DNA of 64,000 nt from Sordariomycetes sp. S80-01Y (taxonomy: Eukaryota; Ascomycota; Sordariomycetes), in the NCBI GenBank assembly GCA_037042185.1, contig JAXQJY010000025.1, positions 620,001-684,000 on the forward strand, written 5' to 3'. Shown here piece by piece: positions 1-11,208 of the stretch. The notes beneath the pieces were generated by a model. That model was given only the letters and a program-made list of their open reading frames with translations, was not told the DNA's origin and ran no database searches. The position numbers and the translations under genes are program-made. Positions within the stretch are counted from its first letter, which is position 1, and every line of letters starts with the position of its first letter.

Positions 1-1848
1 CTGCGAGTGCCAGTGGCACTACCAGACTGGGGCCAAGATCGGCCCGCGTTTTCTGCAAGGTACGGACGGGGCGAGGGCCAATCCCTGGGACGGGGGGCGT
101 GGTTGTCGAAACGCGCTATGGCCCCCAAGTCAGGGGCTCCACCGACGACGACACCTCGTCCCTCTTCCACAAACCCAAAACCCAATACCGAGAGTCGCAC
201 CCGTGCCCAGAATCGCGGGCAGAGGATCTTACAGCGACAGCGTTGGGCGCGCATCCGACTGACGCCGTCTGGCCGCGAGGTTAGTCATTGTCTTGGACTC
301 ACGCGTCGCGCCAAAAGCTTGTCTTGCGTCTCGGACTCGGCCCTGGACTGGGCGCCATCGGTCCCCGGCGTCTCCTCCCCCATCCTTCGCGGCTCTTTGG
401 AAGAAATCGTAGGGGTCCGCTCGGCGAATGGTTTCGGATGCCAGCATCGGTGCCAGAGATCGATAGCAGGGGTTTTCAAGCATTCATGCGACAGGCTGGG
501 AGCTGCTGAGAGGTGCTTGGATGAGGGTGTTTGAAACGCCCTTGGCTCTGGCGGCCAATTGTTTCACATTGTTTGCTTGGACGAGATCCACCAATCTGGC
601 GCAGGCAAGGCGCTTGTTTCTTCCACCATGGCGCTGAGCATGGCTGCGTCGTCAATGCCAGTGGGCGAGAGTGTGTCAGAATTAGAATCAGAGGTGAGTG
701 CTCGCCGCCATGGACAGCGGCAGTTATGGGCACCTTACTGAGGCGGCCGGCAGCTGCAGGAGCCTCTATAAGATCCATCCAGCTGCCGCTACTGCCACCA
801 GCGCGTGCCTTCCCTCTGTGGAACGCGTCGGACTACTGCTTTGCTCTTTCCCTTTTCCATCTGCCCCTCCTTCTCCCTTTGCCTCTCGTCAGGCTTCAAC
901 TTCTTCATCGACTTCACTTCATCGCGACAACTTTCGTTCTTTCACCGCCGCATCTACTGCTCCTCCTCTCGTCGCTCTCTCGATACCCCGTACGAAACTT
1001 TCTCTTTTTCTCTTTTCCCTTTATTCGATCGGCGAGACTGGTCTCGACTGGTAGGTGCGCTCTTCTGGTCTCCATCTTCTCGCTGGGGGTCGCGTGTGCG
1101 ATCGTGGATGCTACCCCAGCACACCACCACCAGCCCCCTTCGGACGTCTCCTGGGAGCAAGTGCGCGAATCCCATGATCCATGCCATGGGTTCGACCGAC
1201 TCGGAGTCTTTTGACACACCTGCAGCAAGCTGGCAGCCGATGCTAGGTTGCATGTGCTAGGCTCAACCCTAGTCTGTCGTCCCCGGCGCCGCCTCTCCCA
1301 AAGAAGAAGCTACATGGTCCCTTGACCCCATGGAGTGCCATGGCTTCAGTAGCTTCGGCTTCTTTATTCTTCGTCTTGAGACCCCCCGTGTGGGGAACCG
1401 ACAGCTTGCTCCCATCACGCGCAGCTGTCGCTCGGCATTAGGAGCTTTTCCTAGGCGCCGTGTCGTCACCGCCGAAGTGGCCCCTTATTCAGAGCCACAC
1501 CACACGGGGCGACTCAGGGTGTTCTCGATTCACTCGCTTTGCTACTTAAGCGGCCAGTCGCCAGCCCTGCTCCTCCCTGTCCCATCATTCACGCTCATTG
1601 TTCGCTACTGAACAAGCCCTTCATTCCTTTACTCATTCTGCTCTCGCTTGTTCGGGCAGTAGCACTTGCGCCGCTTCACTTCCTCGTCCCTCCTTTACTC
1701 CTGGTATAAAACCCCCTTGCCGCACTTCAACCACCCCTGATATCGCTATACAAGACTTGCACTCGCAATTAGCCTCCGCAAACACTGACACTCCCTATAG
1801 CATCGTCACCAAATTCCCTGGCGGAAACGAAATAGCTGGTTCTACATC
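1..1848. other. Intergenic region upstream of the GH55 gene
   Basis: No gene could be supported here. Open frames on both strands are short and low-complexity, with no recognisable domain. The stretch from about 830 to 1050 and from 1500 to 1800 is pyrimidine-rich, as is usual for promoters and 5' leaders of filamentous fungi. It contains a CCCC/GGGG inverted motif near 1383-1395 and a TATA box at 1705, both probably belonging to the downstream glucanase gene. Confidence 0.5.
1705..1710 (+). promoter_or_regulatory. TATA box of the GH55 gene
   Basis: A perfect TATAAA lies 139 bases before the ATG at 1849 and is followed by C/T-rich sequence suited to transcription initiation. Placement is by motif and distance only; the transcription start is not known. 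Confidence 0.5.
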
Positions 1849-4218
1849 ATGATGGGCCTGTCGACATTCGCCAGCGTCTCGCTGCTGGCGTTGCGCCTCT
1901 TCTCTTTGGAAGTCTCCGCTTCCCCTGCTGCTCAGGCAGCTGATACCCCCGACAACGGTGACGTTGCGCCTTCTGCATCCGAGTGGTGGTTTGCCAACAT
2001 CGAGCGAACCGGCGCCGTTCCCTTCGGCGATGCTGGCGCCGACTACCCTATCTTCCGCAACGTCAAGGACTATGGTGCTGTCGGTGACGGCACCACCGAC
2101 GACACCGAGGCCATCAACCGCGCCATCCAAGATGGCGGCAACCGCTGCGGTCTAGGCTGCGACTCCTCAACGGATACTCCTGCTCTTGTCTACTTCCCCG
2201 CTGGTACCTATGCTGTCTCCTCGCCCCTCATCCAGTACTACTACACCCACATGATCGGCGACCTCCACGATATCCCTACGATCAAGGCGCTCCCCGACTT
2301 CGAGGGCATGGCCGTCATTGATGCCAACCCTTACAATGGCGAGAACAACTGGTTCACCAACCAGAACAACTTCTTCCGTCAGATTCGCAACTTCAAGATC
2401 GATGTCACCGCTCAACCCATGACGGCCGGTACTGGTATCCACTGGCAGGTCGCCCAGGCCACTTCGCTCCAGAACATTGAGTTCTTCATGATCGAGGACC
2501 CCAGCGAGGAGAATGCCCAACAGGGCATCTTCATGGAGAACGGCTCTGGTGGCTTCATGACCGACCTCGTCTTCCACGGTGGCAAGTACGGTGCCTTCTT
2601 TGGCAGCCAGCAGTTCACCGCCCGTAACCTCACCTTCGAAAACTGCAACACTGGTATTTACCAGATCTGGAACTGGATCTGGAACTACCACGGCCTCACC
2701 ATCAAGAACTGCGGTACCGGTGTGGACCTGTCTGCTGGCGGCGGTGCTCAGACCGTCGGCTCCGTCATCATCCAGGATGCTACCTTCTCCGACACCGAAA
2801 TCGGTGTCAAGACGCTTTACAACCCCGACCAGACCGGCACCAACGGCACTCTCATCCTCGACAATGTCGACTTCTCCCAGGCTGTGCCCAAGGCTGTTGT
2901 CAACTCCGGTACTGATGCCACCATTCTTGAGGGCAACCAGGTCGTTGAGTCTTGGATCCAGGGCCGTGCTTATAGTGGAAGCAACGGCGAAGCCGTCCAA
3001 GGGCCTCGAACCGGACCCAACAAGCCTGCTGTTCTCCTCGACGACTCGGGCAAGATTTTCGCCCGCAGCAAGCCCCAGTACGCTGACGTCCCCGCCGCCA
3101 AGTTTATTTCGGTCAAGGCCGCCGGTGCAAAGGGTGACGGCCAGACCGATGACACTGCCGCTATTCAACAGACTTTCGACAACCTTGCCGAGGACGAGGT
3201 CGCCTTCTTCCCGCACGGCGCCTACATCATCACTGACACGGTCGAGGTGCCCGCGAACATCAAGGTCGTTGGTGAGATCTGGCCTATGCTTATGGCTGGT
3301 GGCGACACCAACTTCCAGGACCAGAAGAACCCCAAGCCTATGCTTCGCGTTGGCAAGCCTGGTGATGTCGGCAACGTTGAGATTTCCGACTTCATGATCG
3401 AGACCAAGGGTCCACAGCCTGGTGCCATCCTGATGGAGTGGAACGTCGAGGGTGCCTCCAAGGGCTCTGCTGGTCTGTGGGATGTCCACTTCCGTGTCGG
3501 TGGCTCTTCTGGAACCGAGCTGCAGTCCGACAAGTGCTCCAAGACCCCCGAGGAGACGACCTCGCCTAACCCGGAGTGCATTGGTGCATTCATGCTCATG
3601 CACGTCACCGCGTCCTCCAGCATCTACATGGAGAACACTTGGTTGTGGGTTTCCGATCACGAGCTCGATCTTCCCGACTTCAACCAAATCAACATCTACA
3701 ACGGTCGTGGTATTTTGATCGAGTCCACCAAGGGTGCCTGGCTTTTCGGCACCGCTTCCGAGCACAACGTTCTTTACAACTACCACCTGCAGGCCGCGCA
3801 GAACGTCTACATGACCGTCATCCAGACCGAGACCGCCTACTTCCAGGCCAACCCGGACGCTACCGTGCCCTTCGATTCCAACCCCGACTACTACGACCCT
3901 GACTGGGCCAACTGCGACGGACCCAAGTGCAAGAAGACCTGGGGTCTCCGTGTCATCGACTCGAGCGACATTCTCTTCTACGGCGGTGGCATGTACAGCT
4001 TCTTCGAGAACTACACCCAGGAGTGTCTCGATACGGAGGATTGCCAAGTCAACATGGTCGACATTGTCAACTCGGGCATCAAGATGTACGGAGTCAACAC
4101 CAAGGCCTCGGTCAACGTCATCTCGTCTAACGGCGAGGGGCTGATGACCCACCTTCCTGACAACGAGAGCATTTTCTGTGCCACTCTCGCCTTCTTTGAG
4201 ATGGCTGGTGATTCTTAG
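1849..4218 (+). CDS. Secreted glucan 1,3-beta-glucosidase, GH55 family
   Basis: Predicted exo-beta-1,3-glucanase acting on laminarin-like glucan outside the cell (cell-wall remodelling, or attack on other fungi or stored glucan). The frame gives 789 residues without introns, the usual GH55 size. Residues 1 to about 25-30 form a hydrophobic signal peptide ending near ASP/AQA. Two copies of the Pectate_lyase_3 signature mark the two halves of the tandem beta-helix fold: DYGAVGDGTTDDTEAI near residue 74 and AAGAKGDGQTDDTAAI near residue 424. The upstream ATG of an ATG-ATG pair is taken as start. The frame ends at TAG 4216-4218 but stays open with coding-like codon use for 62 more codons to TGA 4405-4407. 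That extension is Ser/Thr/Pro-rich, so the true C-terminus may lie at 4407 (see findings). Family assignment is firm; substrate detail is inferred from family. Confidence 0.93.
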   Translation: MMGLSTFASVSLLALRLFSLEVSASPAAQAADTPDNGDVAPSASEWWFANIERTGAVPFGDAGADYPIFRNVKDYGAVGDGTTDDTEAINRAIQDGGNRCGLGCDSSTDTPALVYFPAGTYAVSSPLIQYYYTHMIGDLHDIPTIKALPDFEGMAVIDANPYNGENNWFTNQNNFFRQIRNFKIDVTAQPMTAGTGIHWQVAQATSLQNIEFFMIEDPSEENAQQGIFMENGSGGFMTDLVFHGGKYGAFFGSQQFTARNLTFENCNTGIYQIWNWIWNYHGLTIKNCGTGVDLSAGGGAQTVGSVIIQDATFSDTEIGVKTLYNPDQTGTNGTLILDNVDFSQAVPKAVVNSGTDATILEGNQVVESWIQGRAYSGSNGEAVQGPRTGPNKPAVLLDDSGKIFARSKPQYADVPAAKFISVKAAGAKGDGQTDDTAAIQQTFDNLAEDEVAFFPHGAYIITDTVEVPANIKVVGEIWPMLMAGGDTNFQDQKNPKPMLRVGKPGDVGNVEISDFMIETKGPQPGAILMEWNVEGASKGSAGLWDVHFRVGGSSGTELQSDKCSKTPEETTSPNPECIGAFMLMHVTASSSIYMENTWLWVSDHELDLPDFNQINIYNGRGILIESTKGAWLFGTASEHNVLYNYHLQAAQNVYMTVIQTETAYFQANPDATVPFDSNPDYYDPDWANCDGPKCKKTWGLRVIDSSDILFYGGGMYSFFENYTQECLDTEDCQVNMVDIVNSGIKMYGVNTKASVNVISSNGEGLMTHLPDNESIFCATLAFFEMAGDS

Positions 4219-4407
4219 GGAGTCGACCCACCTTCGCCTCAGGGAAACTTGACGGCCCCGTTCTCGTCGCTTCCCTCGTCCCACACATCGTACGGCTGGC
4301 CCTCGCCGTCCCCGATTATCGTCGAGGAAGAAGGCCAGCTCTGTGCTACTGGGAGGGTGGTCTACATCTCGGTCACTGTCACGGCATCCCCGTCATCGAC
4401 GGCATGA
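4219..4407 (+). other. In-frame open extension after the GH55 TAG stop
   Basis: Directly after the TAG, the same frame reads 62 sense codons and then TGA. Third positions are mostly G or C, as in the gene body. The predicted segment starts GVDPPSPQGN and ends VTVTASPSSTA, a composition common in C-terminal tails of secreted fungal proteins. No splice donor with a branch site was found that would remove the TAG in frame. It may be a lost tail, a readthrough or edited extension, or chance. Confidence 0.5.
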
Positions 4408-4872
4408 ACATGAACATACGCATCACAATGTACATACACTAGCTGCTCCTCGGAGCCGACACTTTTTTTTGATCTCTATGGTTTCTTCTTCACGGACTTT
4501 CTTGGTATGATTCTATCTTAGGGGAGATTGTTGAGGGGACGCACACAAAAGGGAAATGGGTATACCATGTGATAGGGTCACTTGGGAGTGGCTTGCCTGG
4601 AGGCAGCCTCGGGTGATCAGATACCAATGAATGACAGAAACGTGAAAACCCCTCTTCTCCAATTGACACGTGATGTTTATGCAGACGGTATCTATTGATT
4701 TTTCTCAGGCGCAATGCGGGCTCCGAGTGCTCCGCAGACCGGCGCCCATTGATTCAGCCTCCTCGCAGTATGTGACGTCCCTTGTCCTTGGCAGCCCGTG
4801 ACGGCTCCCCGTCCGCTGGACCCCCATGAGCTGGCACACCTGCGCGAGGTCGGTAGGCAGCCCCGCTGCCGT

Positions 4873-4932
4873 CGGAGGAGGAAGAAGAAAGTGAAGAGGA
4901 CGAGGACGAGGACGAGAAAGAGGAGGAGGAGG
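4873..4932. repeat. GAG/GAC purine tract
   Basis: Imperfect GAGGA/GACGAG repeat of about 60 bases outside any confirmed gene. One plus-strand frame reads it as Glu/Asp. Confidence 0.6.
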
Positions 4933-6232
4933 CACTGCCTGGGCCTTCGCTTGCGGGTGCAGGTCCTGCGGTTGTGGATGACACCCTCTCGTTGCTGCGT
5001 CGTAAATACCGTGACCGGAGGAGGGTGGGCAACCTGCAGGAACGGAGAATTAGGTCCGGTACTTTTCGTTGTTGTGCGAGAGGAGCCAGGGCAAGCTGGC
5101 TGCGGTGGCGTCAGGTCGTACGGGCATGAATGAGCGTGCGGTCCAGCCCCAGCTTGGAAAAAGCCCACCGCGTGGCGCCAGAAAAAAGGGGGAGAAGAGA
5201 CCGGCCCAGCTCAACTTGAACTCGGTGCGGCCCCCTTTTCCGCTCCCCGGACAACCAGCCAGCCCACCACGGACGTAGGGACTCGGAGTCGCCAACGTAG
5301 GTTCGCACAGGTGGTCTGGAAGGCTCCCACGGTGCTCACTTGGCCGTGACGAAGCGCTGCGTCCTTCTGGTCCCGCGCTGCTCGCGAAGGGCAGACCGTC
5401 CGGGCGGACGTCGAGCTTGCAGTCCAAGCCGTCTGAGTCGTGCGAGCATGGCTGCGCCCTCAAATGTCCATCTCGTCCTGCCGCCAGCTCCTTACTGGCG
5501 CACGGCTGGCCGTTCCACCGCACCGTTCCGTCCGAGACGTGCGATCAGGCGCTGGGGTTCGAGGTCAGCGGGGGTGGAGGTCGAGGCTGTCCGGACATGG
5601 CCGCGATGGTACGAGGTGGCGCTTCGTCGCAGGGAATATCTTACGGCGATGGGGAGCGCGTGAAGCCCAGGTGGGAAAGGCAGCATCGAGGCGAGAAGAC
5701 ACAAGGCGACAAAGGGCGGATGGGAGACTCGATATGGGCTTCCACATCGGTCAATGCGAAAACCCTCCCCGGTTCTCAACCAACACACCGCTCCGCGCCT
5801 GGGGGGGAACGCTTGGCCTTCCCCAGCGGATCGCGCCGCTCCACGGCCAGGAAGCGCGTTGGCTGTGGGTATAGTAGTGAAGTTGTGAACAACAGCTCTC
5901 GGCCGAGTCAGCGCGGCTGGCCTCCCATGCTCGATGCCGCCTCGGCTATCTCACCTCTGACGCAAAACGGATCGGGACGAGGGGGTGGGAGTGGGCACCC
6001 GTCTGGAGACAGCTTCGACTCCATCAGTGGCAACTGCCGGGGCGGCACGCTGGCGCTGGTGGGCGCAGGCTGCATGCAACGATCGCCAACCGCGCGGGCC
6101 AACCGACTCGTTGGGATGGATGAGGAGCATCGCCACGCGGTTCGCTTCTTGGGTTGCATGTCTAGCGCGCGCACTGGCAGGGCTGGCAGCCGGGCGGTTG
6201 ACCTGTCTAAGTATTGTGGCTAGGGTGGCGCA

Positions 6233-6283
6233 CTAATGCTAATGCTAATGCTGGTGCTTGCTGATGCTGATGCTGATGCTGCA
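6233..6283. repeat. GCTAAT/GCTGAT microsatellite
   Basis: Imperfect hexanucleotide/trinucleotide repeat: GCTAAT units followed by GCTGAT units, interrupted by GGTGCTT. It lies about 120 bases beyond the 3' end of the transcription factor gene. Confidence 0.7.
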
Positions 6284-6404
6284 GCGCTTTAGCTGCGCTT
6301 TCCTCTCCTGTCCTATGCGTACTCTTGGCCGCGGACCGCCTCTATTCGTCCTCATCTACTGCTTGCACCCAGATCTCGCTCCGTGCCCCGCAACTTTCTC
6401 CGTA

Positions 6405-8910
6405 TCACTGAACTTCTGAGTTGTGTTCCCTCAATATCTTCTCCAGCCGACTTGAGTCCGCATCCTTCTTGTTCCCCGACTCGAGCGGGTATGCCGAGTA
6501 CACCCTTTGTCCAAGCATGCTTCTGTCGTCCAGCATATCCGGCCCTATGTGTGCTCCAAGGAGGTTGAGATCCTCCGGCATCTGCCTCTCGAGGAGCAGC
6601 TTGCATATCACCCCGGCAATGTGCACGTGCTTCCCTTGATGCGCCAGCCCTCTCAGGCACAGCACCAGCGTCGAGCGCATGTGCTCGCGCGAGTCACTTT
6701 CAAGCGTGTCTGCGCTGCCCGCCACGCGCGACTCCATGGCTATATTGCACATGTTAGTAAGGAATCCCGTCAGGTGGCCCTCATAATACTCAAACGAGTG
6801 CCGGACGTAGTGCAGGCGGATGACGGTTTCCAGATTGATGATGGCCAGCGGCAAAATTTCGGCGGCCGCGCGCCGCGCGGAGCTCACCAGAGAATTGCTG
6901 GCTGTTGGGCCATCGATGCTGTCTTCTGATATGCGCATGCGCGAGAGTGTAATGAGCGCGATGTGATACTCCATGCTAGCCAGTGTCAGCTGGGCCGCTC
7001 CGGCCAGAGCGGGGCAAGCAGGCAATGGGATGGGGGTCCCTGAACTTACTGCATGGCGAATTGGGCTGGCCAGATGATGTTTTTCGGTAATAAGGAAACC
7101 GGAAGCCCCAGGTACCACGCCTTGAGCTGGTCTCTAAACTCCAACCATCGGTCTGCCGGCAGGCTTCTCGACCCCTTGCTGAAGGCTAGCGCCGCAATGT
7201 CGTTGAGAATCACCTTCAGCATGGATGCCGCCCTGAACAGATGCCCGTAGTCTGTCGATATTAGGCCTTCGTGTAGGGGATATTGCAGATCTAGGTCCCC
7301 GTACAATTTTGGACGTTCATCTGGCTGGGGCAAAGGGGCTTGAGGGGGCGAGTCCATCAGACCTGGCCGTTGGTAGTGGAAACCAGCGATACTGGAGTTT
7401 CCATCGTTAGCACGGGTGCAAAGATGTCGAGACAAGACGGCTGGATTGACGTACGTTGCGTGTTGGAAGACGGTCCAGGCAGTGAAGAGCCGTGCATCGG
7501 CCAGCCCTGACTCTTCGGCGTCGACTGACTCCATGGAATCGAAAATTCCCAACTTGCGAGCAATTTCGACCGCTGAAGCAAGAAACGGCAGCCCGAGCAG
7601 GTCGAGGCCGTTGTGGGCGTAAGCCAAGTGCAACAACGTCGCGGCTTGCACCCGCACGAGGCTCACCGATTCCGCCTGGAACTCCCAGAGTCGTTTAGCC
7701 TCCGCGAGGAAGCGATAGCCCAAGGTGTGCGGATCCCAGTATCGGGGGCGGTTGGGGACGCCGTAGTAACAGTGCTGTATGCGTCAGCCACAGCGCGAAA
7801 CGAAGAATTCGCAAGGAGGGGTAAAACGTACACATGCCTCTGCCATGAGCGCATTGACGAGCAACGGTGAGCAGAATCTCCTGTCCCCGTCGACCAAGGC
7901 CTGCAGAAACGTATCCTTGTGGAATACCGGGAAGCCAGGGTATTCTTGCAGAAGGTAGGCTGACAGTATCGAGACGAACAGCTCGTTGTCCGGAGTGACC
8001 TGCGTCCACCTCGTCACGTCCACCAGTCCCAGTCTGGGATCGACCAGCTTGGCCGCGTGGTACGGCCTCAGGTACTGCGGAGGATACCTCTTGGCCAGGT
8101 CTTCGAGTTCATCCTGCTGTCTTTGCTGCTGCTGTTGCTCATCACCAGCTTCCGACTGCTGACGGTCCTCTGCATGTATAGCCTCATACATGACGCTTCC
8201 GAGGTAAGCGTTGCCGGACCTCTGGATGGCCGCAGGCATTTGTGTGCGGTAGGGGAAGTCGAATCGCAACCTCGTCTCGGGGACCAGGGAAACCTGCAGT
8301 AGGAGATCGCCGTCCTGGATCTGCCTGACGATGGTGGCCACGTCGGCGCCCATGCGGATGCGTCGAACGATGTCGTAAGCCCGGTTTTCGGTGCCGGTGC
8401 TGAGGTATTTGTACAGCTCTTTGAAGACATTCTTCTCATCTTCCACCTCCTCCAGGCGGCGCTTGAGGGCTTGGGAGTTTGTCTCGGCGGAGGAGAGGGA
8501 TTGGTAGGTGCATTCCGAGCGTGTTCTAACACAAGCTGCGCATTTGGGTCTGTCTCCCGAGCACTGGGCTCGTCAGCATGGCAGGGCATGGAAGGGCAGG
8601 GGCATGGCAGAGGTTTTACCTTGGTCCGTCTTCGTCGGCAGGTCTCGCAGGCCACACGGGTGAGCTGAGTCCTCGGTGGCAGCGGGACAGACGCGGCATA
8701 GCCCGGCCCCGGACCCAGCCCAGCCGGCGACGGTCCCGCGGGCGGCAAATGGCCGCCTCCGCTGAGTGAAGACGAGGAACTCGACCTCGCTTTCGAGGAT
8801 GTGGCCCCGGAGCCCAGCGAGCTTGAGGACGGCAGGCTGGTCCTGGCAGGTTGTATGTCGGGCAGGGGGCGTCGTTGGCGATCGCTCGGGTCAGCAGGGA
8901 ATTCCGACAT
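6405..8910 (-). CDS. Zn2Cys6 fungal-specific transcription factor
   Basis: Nuclear DNA-binding regulator; target pathway unknown. Five exons were joined by eye: 8910-8620, 8563-7832, 7774-7455, 7391-7050, 6975-6405. They give 751 residues ending in TGA. Introns are 56, 57, 63 and 74 bp with CTGAC or CTAAC branch sites. Splicing restores a complete zinc cluster with cysteines at about residues 88, 91, 98, 105, 108 and 115. A short linker follows, then a glutamine-rich run (DEQQQQQRQQDELEDL) and a fungal_trans middle region with the typical sequences PVFHKDTFL, FHYQRPGLMDSPP and HMEYHIALITL. The 63-bp intron keeps frame and could be overlooked; removing it restores the HAT-IAGFHYQRP join. The N-terminal 80 residues are Ser/Pro/Gly-rich and disordered. 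General layout is like NIT4/NirA-type regulators, but orthology is not claimed. Confidence 0.85.
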
Positions 8911-11208
8911 TGGAAAGGACGGTTCTCGCTTGGCAGGCGCAAAAAGAGGGCGGGGAAATGAAAGGGAACCGTAGTAACTTAGGCAGTATAATGAGCACTA
9001 AGTAAGTCGAAGCAACAGTGGACTCGTGAGCGCGACACGTCCAATGATGAAGGGTCTGAGCAGGTGCAGCAACATGGCCTATACTAGCAGCGATCCGGTG
9101 AGCCAGGCCGCCGCCGCGGCGTTGGTGGGCTGGCTGGCTGGCTGGGCTGGGCTGGGCTGCCAGGCTCCCCAGGCTCGAGATGCTGCAGCTTGTACCCGTA
9201 GTCGCGGAAACCGTGGATGGTGGTGCCGGGCACTGGCAGTTGCGCCACGCAGGCGGTTAAGGTAAGGTAAGGTAGCCTGAGGTGAGGTGAGCACGGCTGC
9301 GGCTGCTGAGTTGTGTGAATTGGTTCGTGGGTCATGGGTCCGAGAGTCGTGGGTCGTGGGCGAGGTGCCTGTCGCCAGTCGTCGCCGATACGCGGGAGGG
9401 TCTGGACCTCTTGAGGCCATCAGTCCCGGCCTACGCTGCCTCGACGTGCTGGTACTCGGCCTTTCAGTCGGATGCCATCGTGATGTGGCGACGCGCGACG
9501 AGGGAATCGCGCTTAAAAGTACCTGGGACTTTTCGTCGTAGGCTACTAAAATAGGTACCTATGATTGCCACTAGGTACACGGCATGGCTGCCCTGTAGGC
9601 CTGTTTCGTCAGCCATCAGTATGTATTCAAATCTCGGTCCGCCTTAATGCAGTATTGGGGATTTTCTGACTTGCCTCTGACTGAATGCCATGCCGATGCC
9701 GATGCCCATACACTCCCCGCCCTCACACGATGATCGCGCAATCATATGTTATACGTACCAAATTACCACCGGCGACCGAACCGGCAGAGGCCACAGTGAA
9801 TTGCCATCTCGATCAGCGTGACATCACCTCCCCCAACTGAAGCCCCTCCAAGCCCCCATCGTTGTCAACCGTCCCCTTCGCTGGACCACCTTTTCCTCGA
9901 ATGAAAAGTTCTTTAGCCGTAGATGGGTAGAGTACGACAAATTCATAGTCAGCGCTCAGGTACGCGTGGGACTTGAGATGGTGGCGAAATGCGGTTGGCA
10001 ACGGGCTGTGATTCGGCCGCTGCATTCGGGGTCCAAAGGCTCGAATACCATCTGGCTCCTGTGGCACTTTCTTCCTGTTGCTATGCTTGGACCGAGCTGA
10101 CCCAGGATATGGTAGTAATTCTGTACCTCTCATGTAGCGCAACTCGAGAAAATTGAGGGATCAGAGATGGCAACGGTGACCTCAGCGTCCACGCATCGAA
10201 GCGAGGACACCCCAAGCCCGTCTCGAACACTGAGGTACTCAATAAGGGAGCCTTACCTTCAGCGCATGACTTGGGTATCCGGAGTCATCCATTCACGCGC
10301 ATGCCACAATGGCTCCGGGGTCGTGCCTGGGGCCAAGCTCAAAGTCAAGACCTACCTTGTGGCAAGGCAAATGATGAAGACGAAAGTTCGTACTAGCGAT
10401 GCTGGACGAATTGAGGCTGCAGAGCACTTGCACCCAAGTCAGTGCATTCTATAAGGATGGATGCTGGGTGTGGTGAGGTGAGGTCCTTGCGCGAAGCATT
10501 CCCTGCTGCCCTGGGAACCAAGGCCCAAATCACAACCTACAGTCCCCTATTCTCCAGAGCGACCGCTTCTGCTTCATGCTTAGACCACCGGCACCTCGAG
10601 CCCTTATATCTTTATCTCCAGAACCGGCAAAATCAGCCTAGGCCGGATCGTGTTCGAGGATGTAACTCTGGTTGGTTTCCGTCGATGAGGGCCACGGAGA
10701 GCCTAGCGAGCAGTCGAGCAGTCCTGCTTCTCGCGCCCAGTCTTTTCGCAAATGGCGCCCGTTGCGGCCATGATACCACCTCTACCCAGCACATACTCAA
10801 CATGAAGACGAGTAGAGCACTAGCAAAACGAACCGCGCGTCCCGAACCTTCATAGATTCCGAGCAACGCTTCGCAAGTTGGCGCCGGCCGCAACTTCCCC
10901 GACCCTCGCACAACGCGTCCGCGAACGCTGGGCAGACCCCGATGTCTTTGTCGCAGTCGTGATGGAGGGATAGATCACCAGATCCCAGGAATGCCGTCCC
11001 AGCCCACTGAGCACGTCAGTGAAGCCCTTGCCTGGCATTGCTCCCCGTCCTGCTACGAGCCGTGGAGCAGCAGGATGTTGGCGGCCGCCGCAGAATACTG
11101 ATGAGCTTCCAGAGAGAAAAATTACCAAGATGCTGGCACCATCCGCAAACGTCGTCGCATTCAAGTCCGTGTCATTTTCGTCGCGTTCGAATCTTTCGCT
11201 CGAGACTT
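8911..11208. other. Intergenic region between the two transcription factors
   Basis: Probable promoter of the 6.4-8.9 kb regulator plus the 3' flank of the next one. It contains GGCTG-type repeats near 9127-9160, GGTAA/GGTGA short repeats near 9258-9290 and a TAGGTACCTA-like palindrome near 9553. A 106-codon minus-strand frame at about 9813-10133 has no recognisable domain and was not annotated as a gene. Confidence 0.45.

Larger units (their letters stand above)
4408..6404. other. Intergenic region between GH55 and the first transcription factor
   Basis: No gene could be supported. It holds a purine-rich GAG/GAC tract near 4873-4932, inside a short open frame discussed under findings. It also has long overlapping but unconvincing open frames from 5050 to 6220 and a GCTAAT/GCTGAT simple repeat at about 6233-6283. 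The 3' ends of both flanking genes face this region. Confidence 0.45.

Noticed and set aside
4208-4218. GTGATTCTTAG as a tiny intron removing the GH55 stop
   Set aside because: 11 bases is far too short for splicing and would shift the frame.
2167-4284. 705-codon minus-strand open frame opposite the GH55 gene
   Set aside because: It is the mirror of a strongly codon-biased gene. Its product is Val/Leu/Asp/Gly repetitive without any domain, as expected for an antisense shadow.
5417-6223. 268-codon plus-strand frame
   Set aside because: No domain, no good start or splice context, several equally long overlapping frames and repeat-like composition.
9813-10142. Minus-strand frame of about 106 codons
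   Set aside because: Somewhat protein-like at its end, but no domain, no neighbouring exons found and no supportable start.
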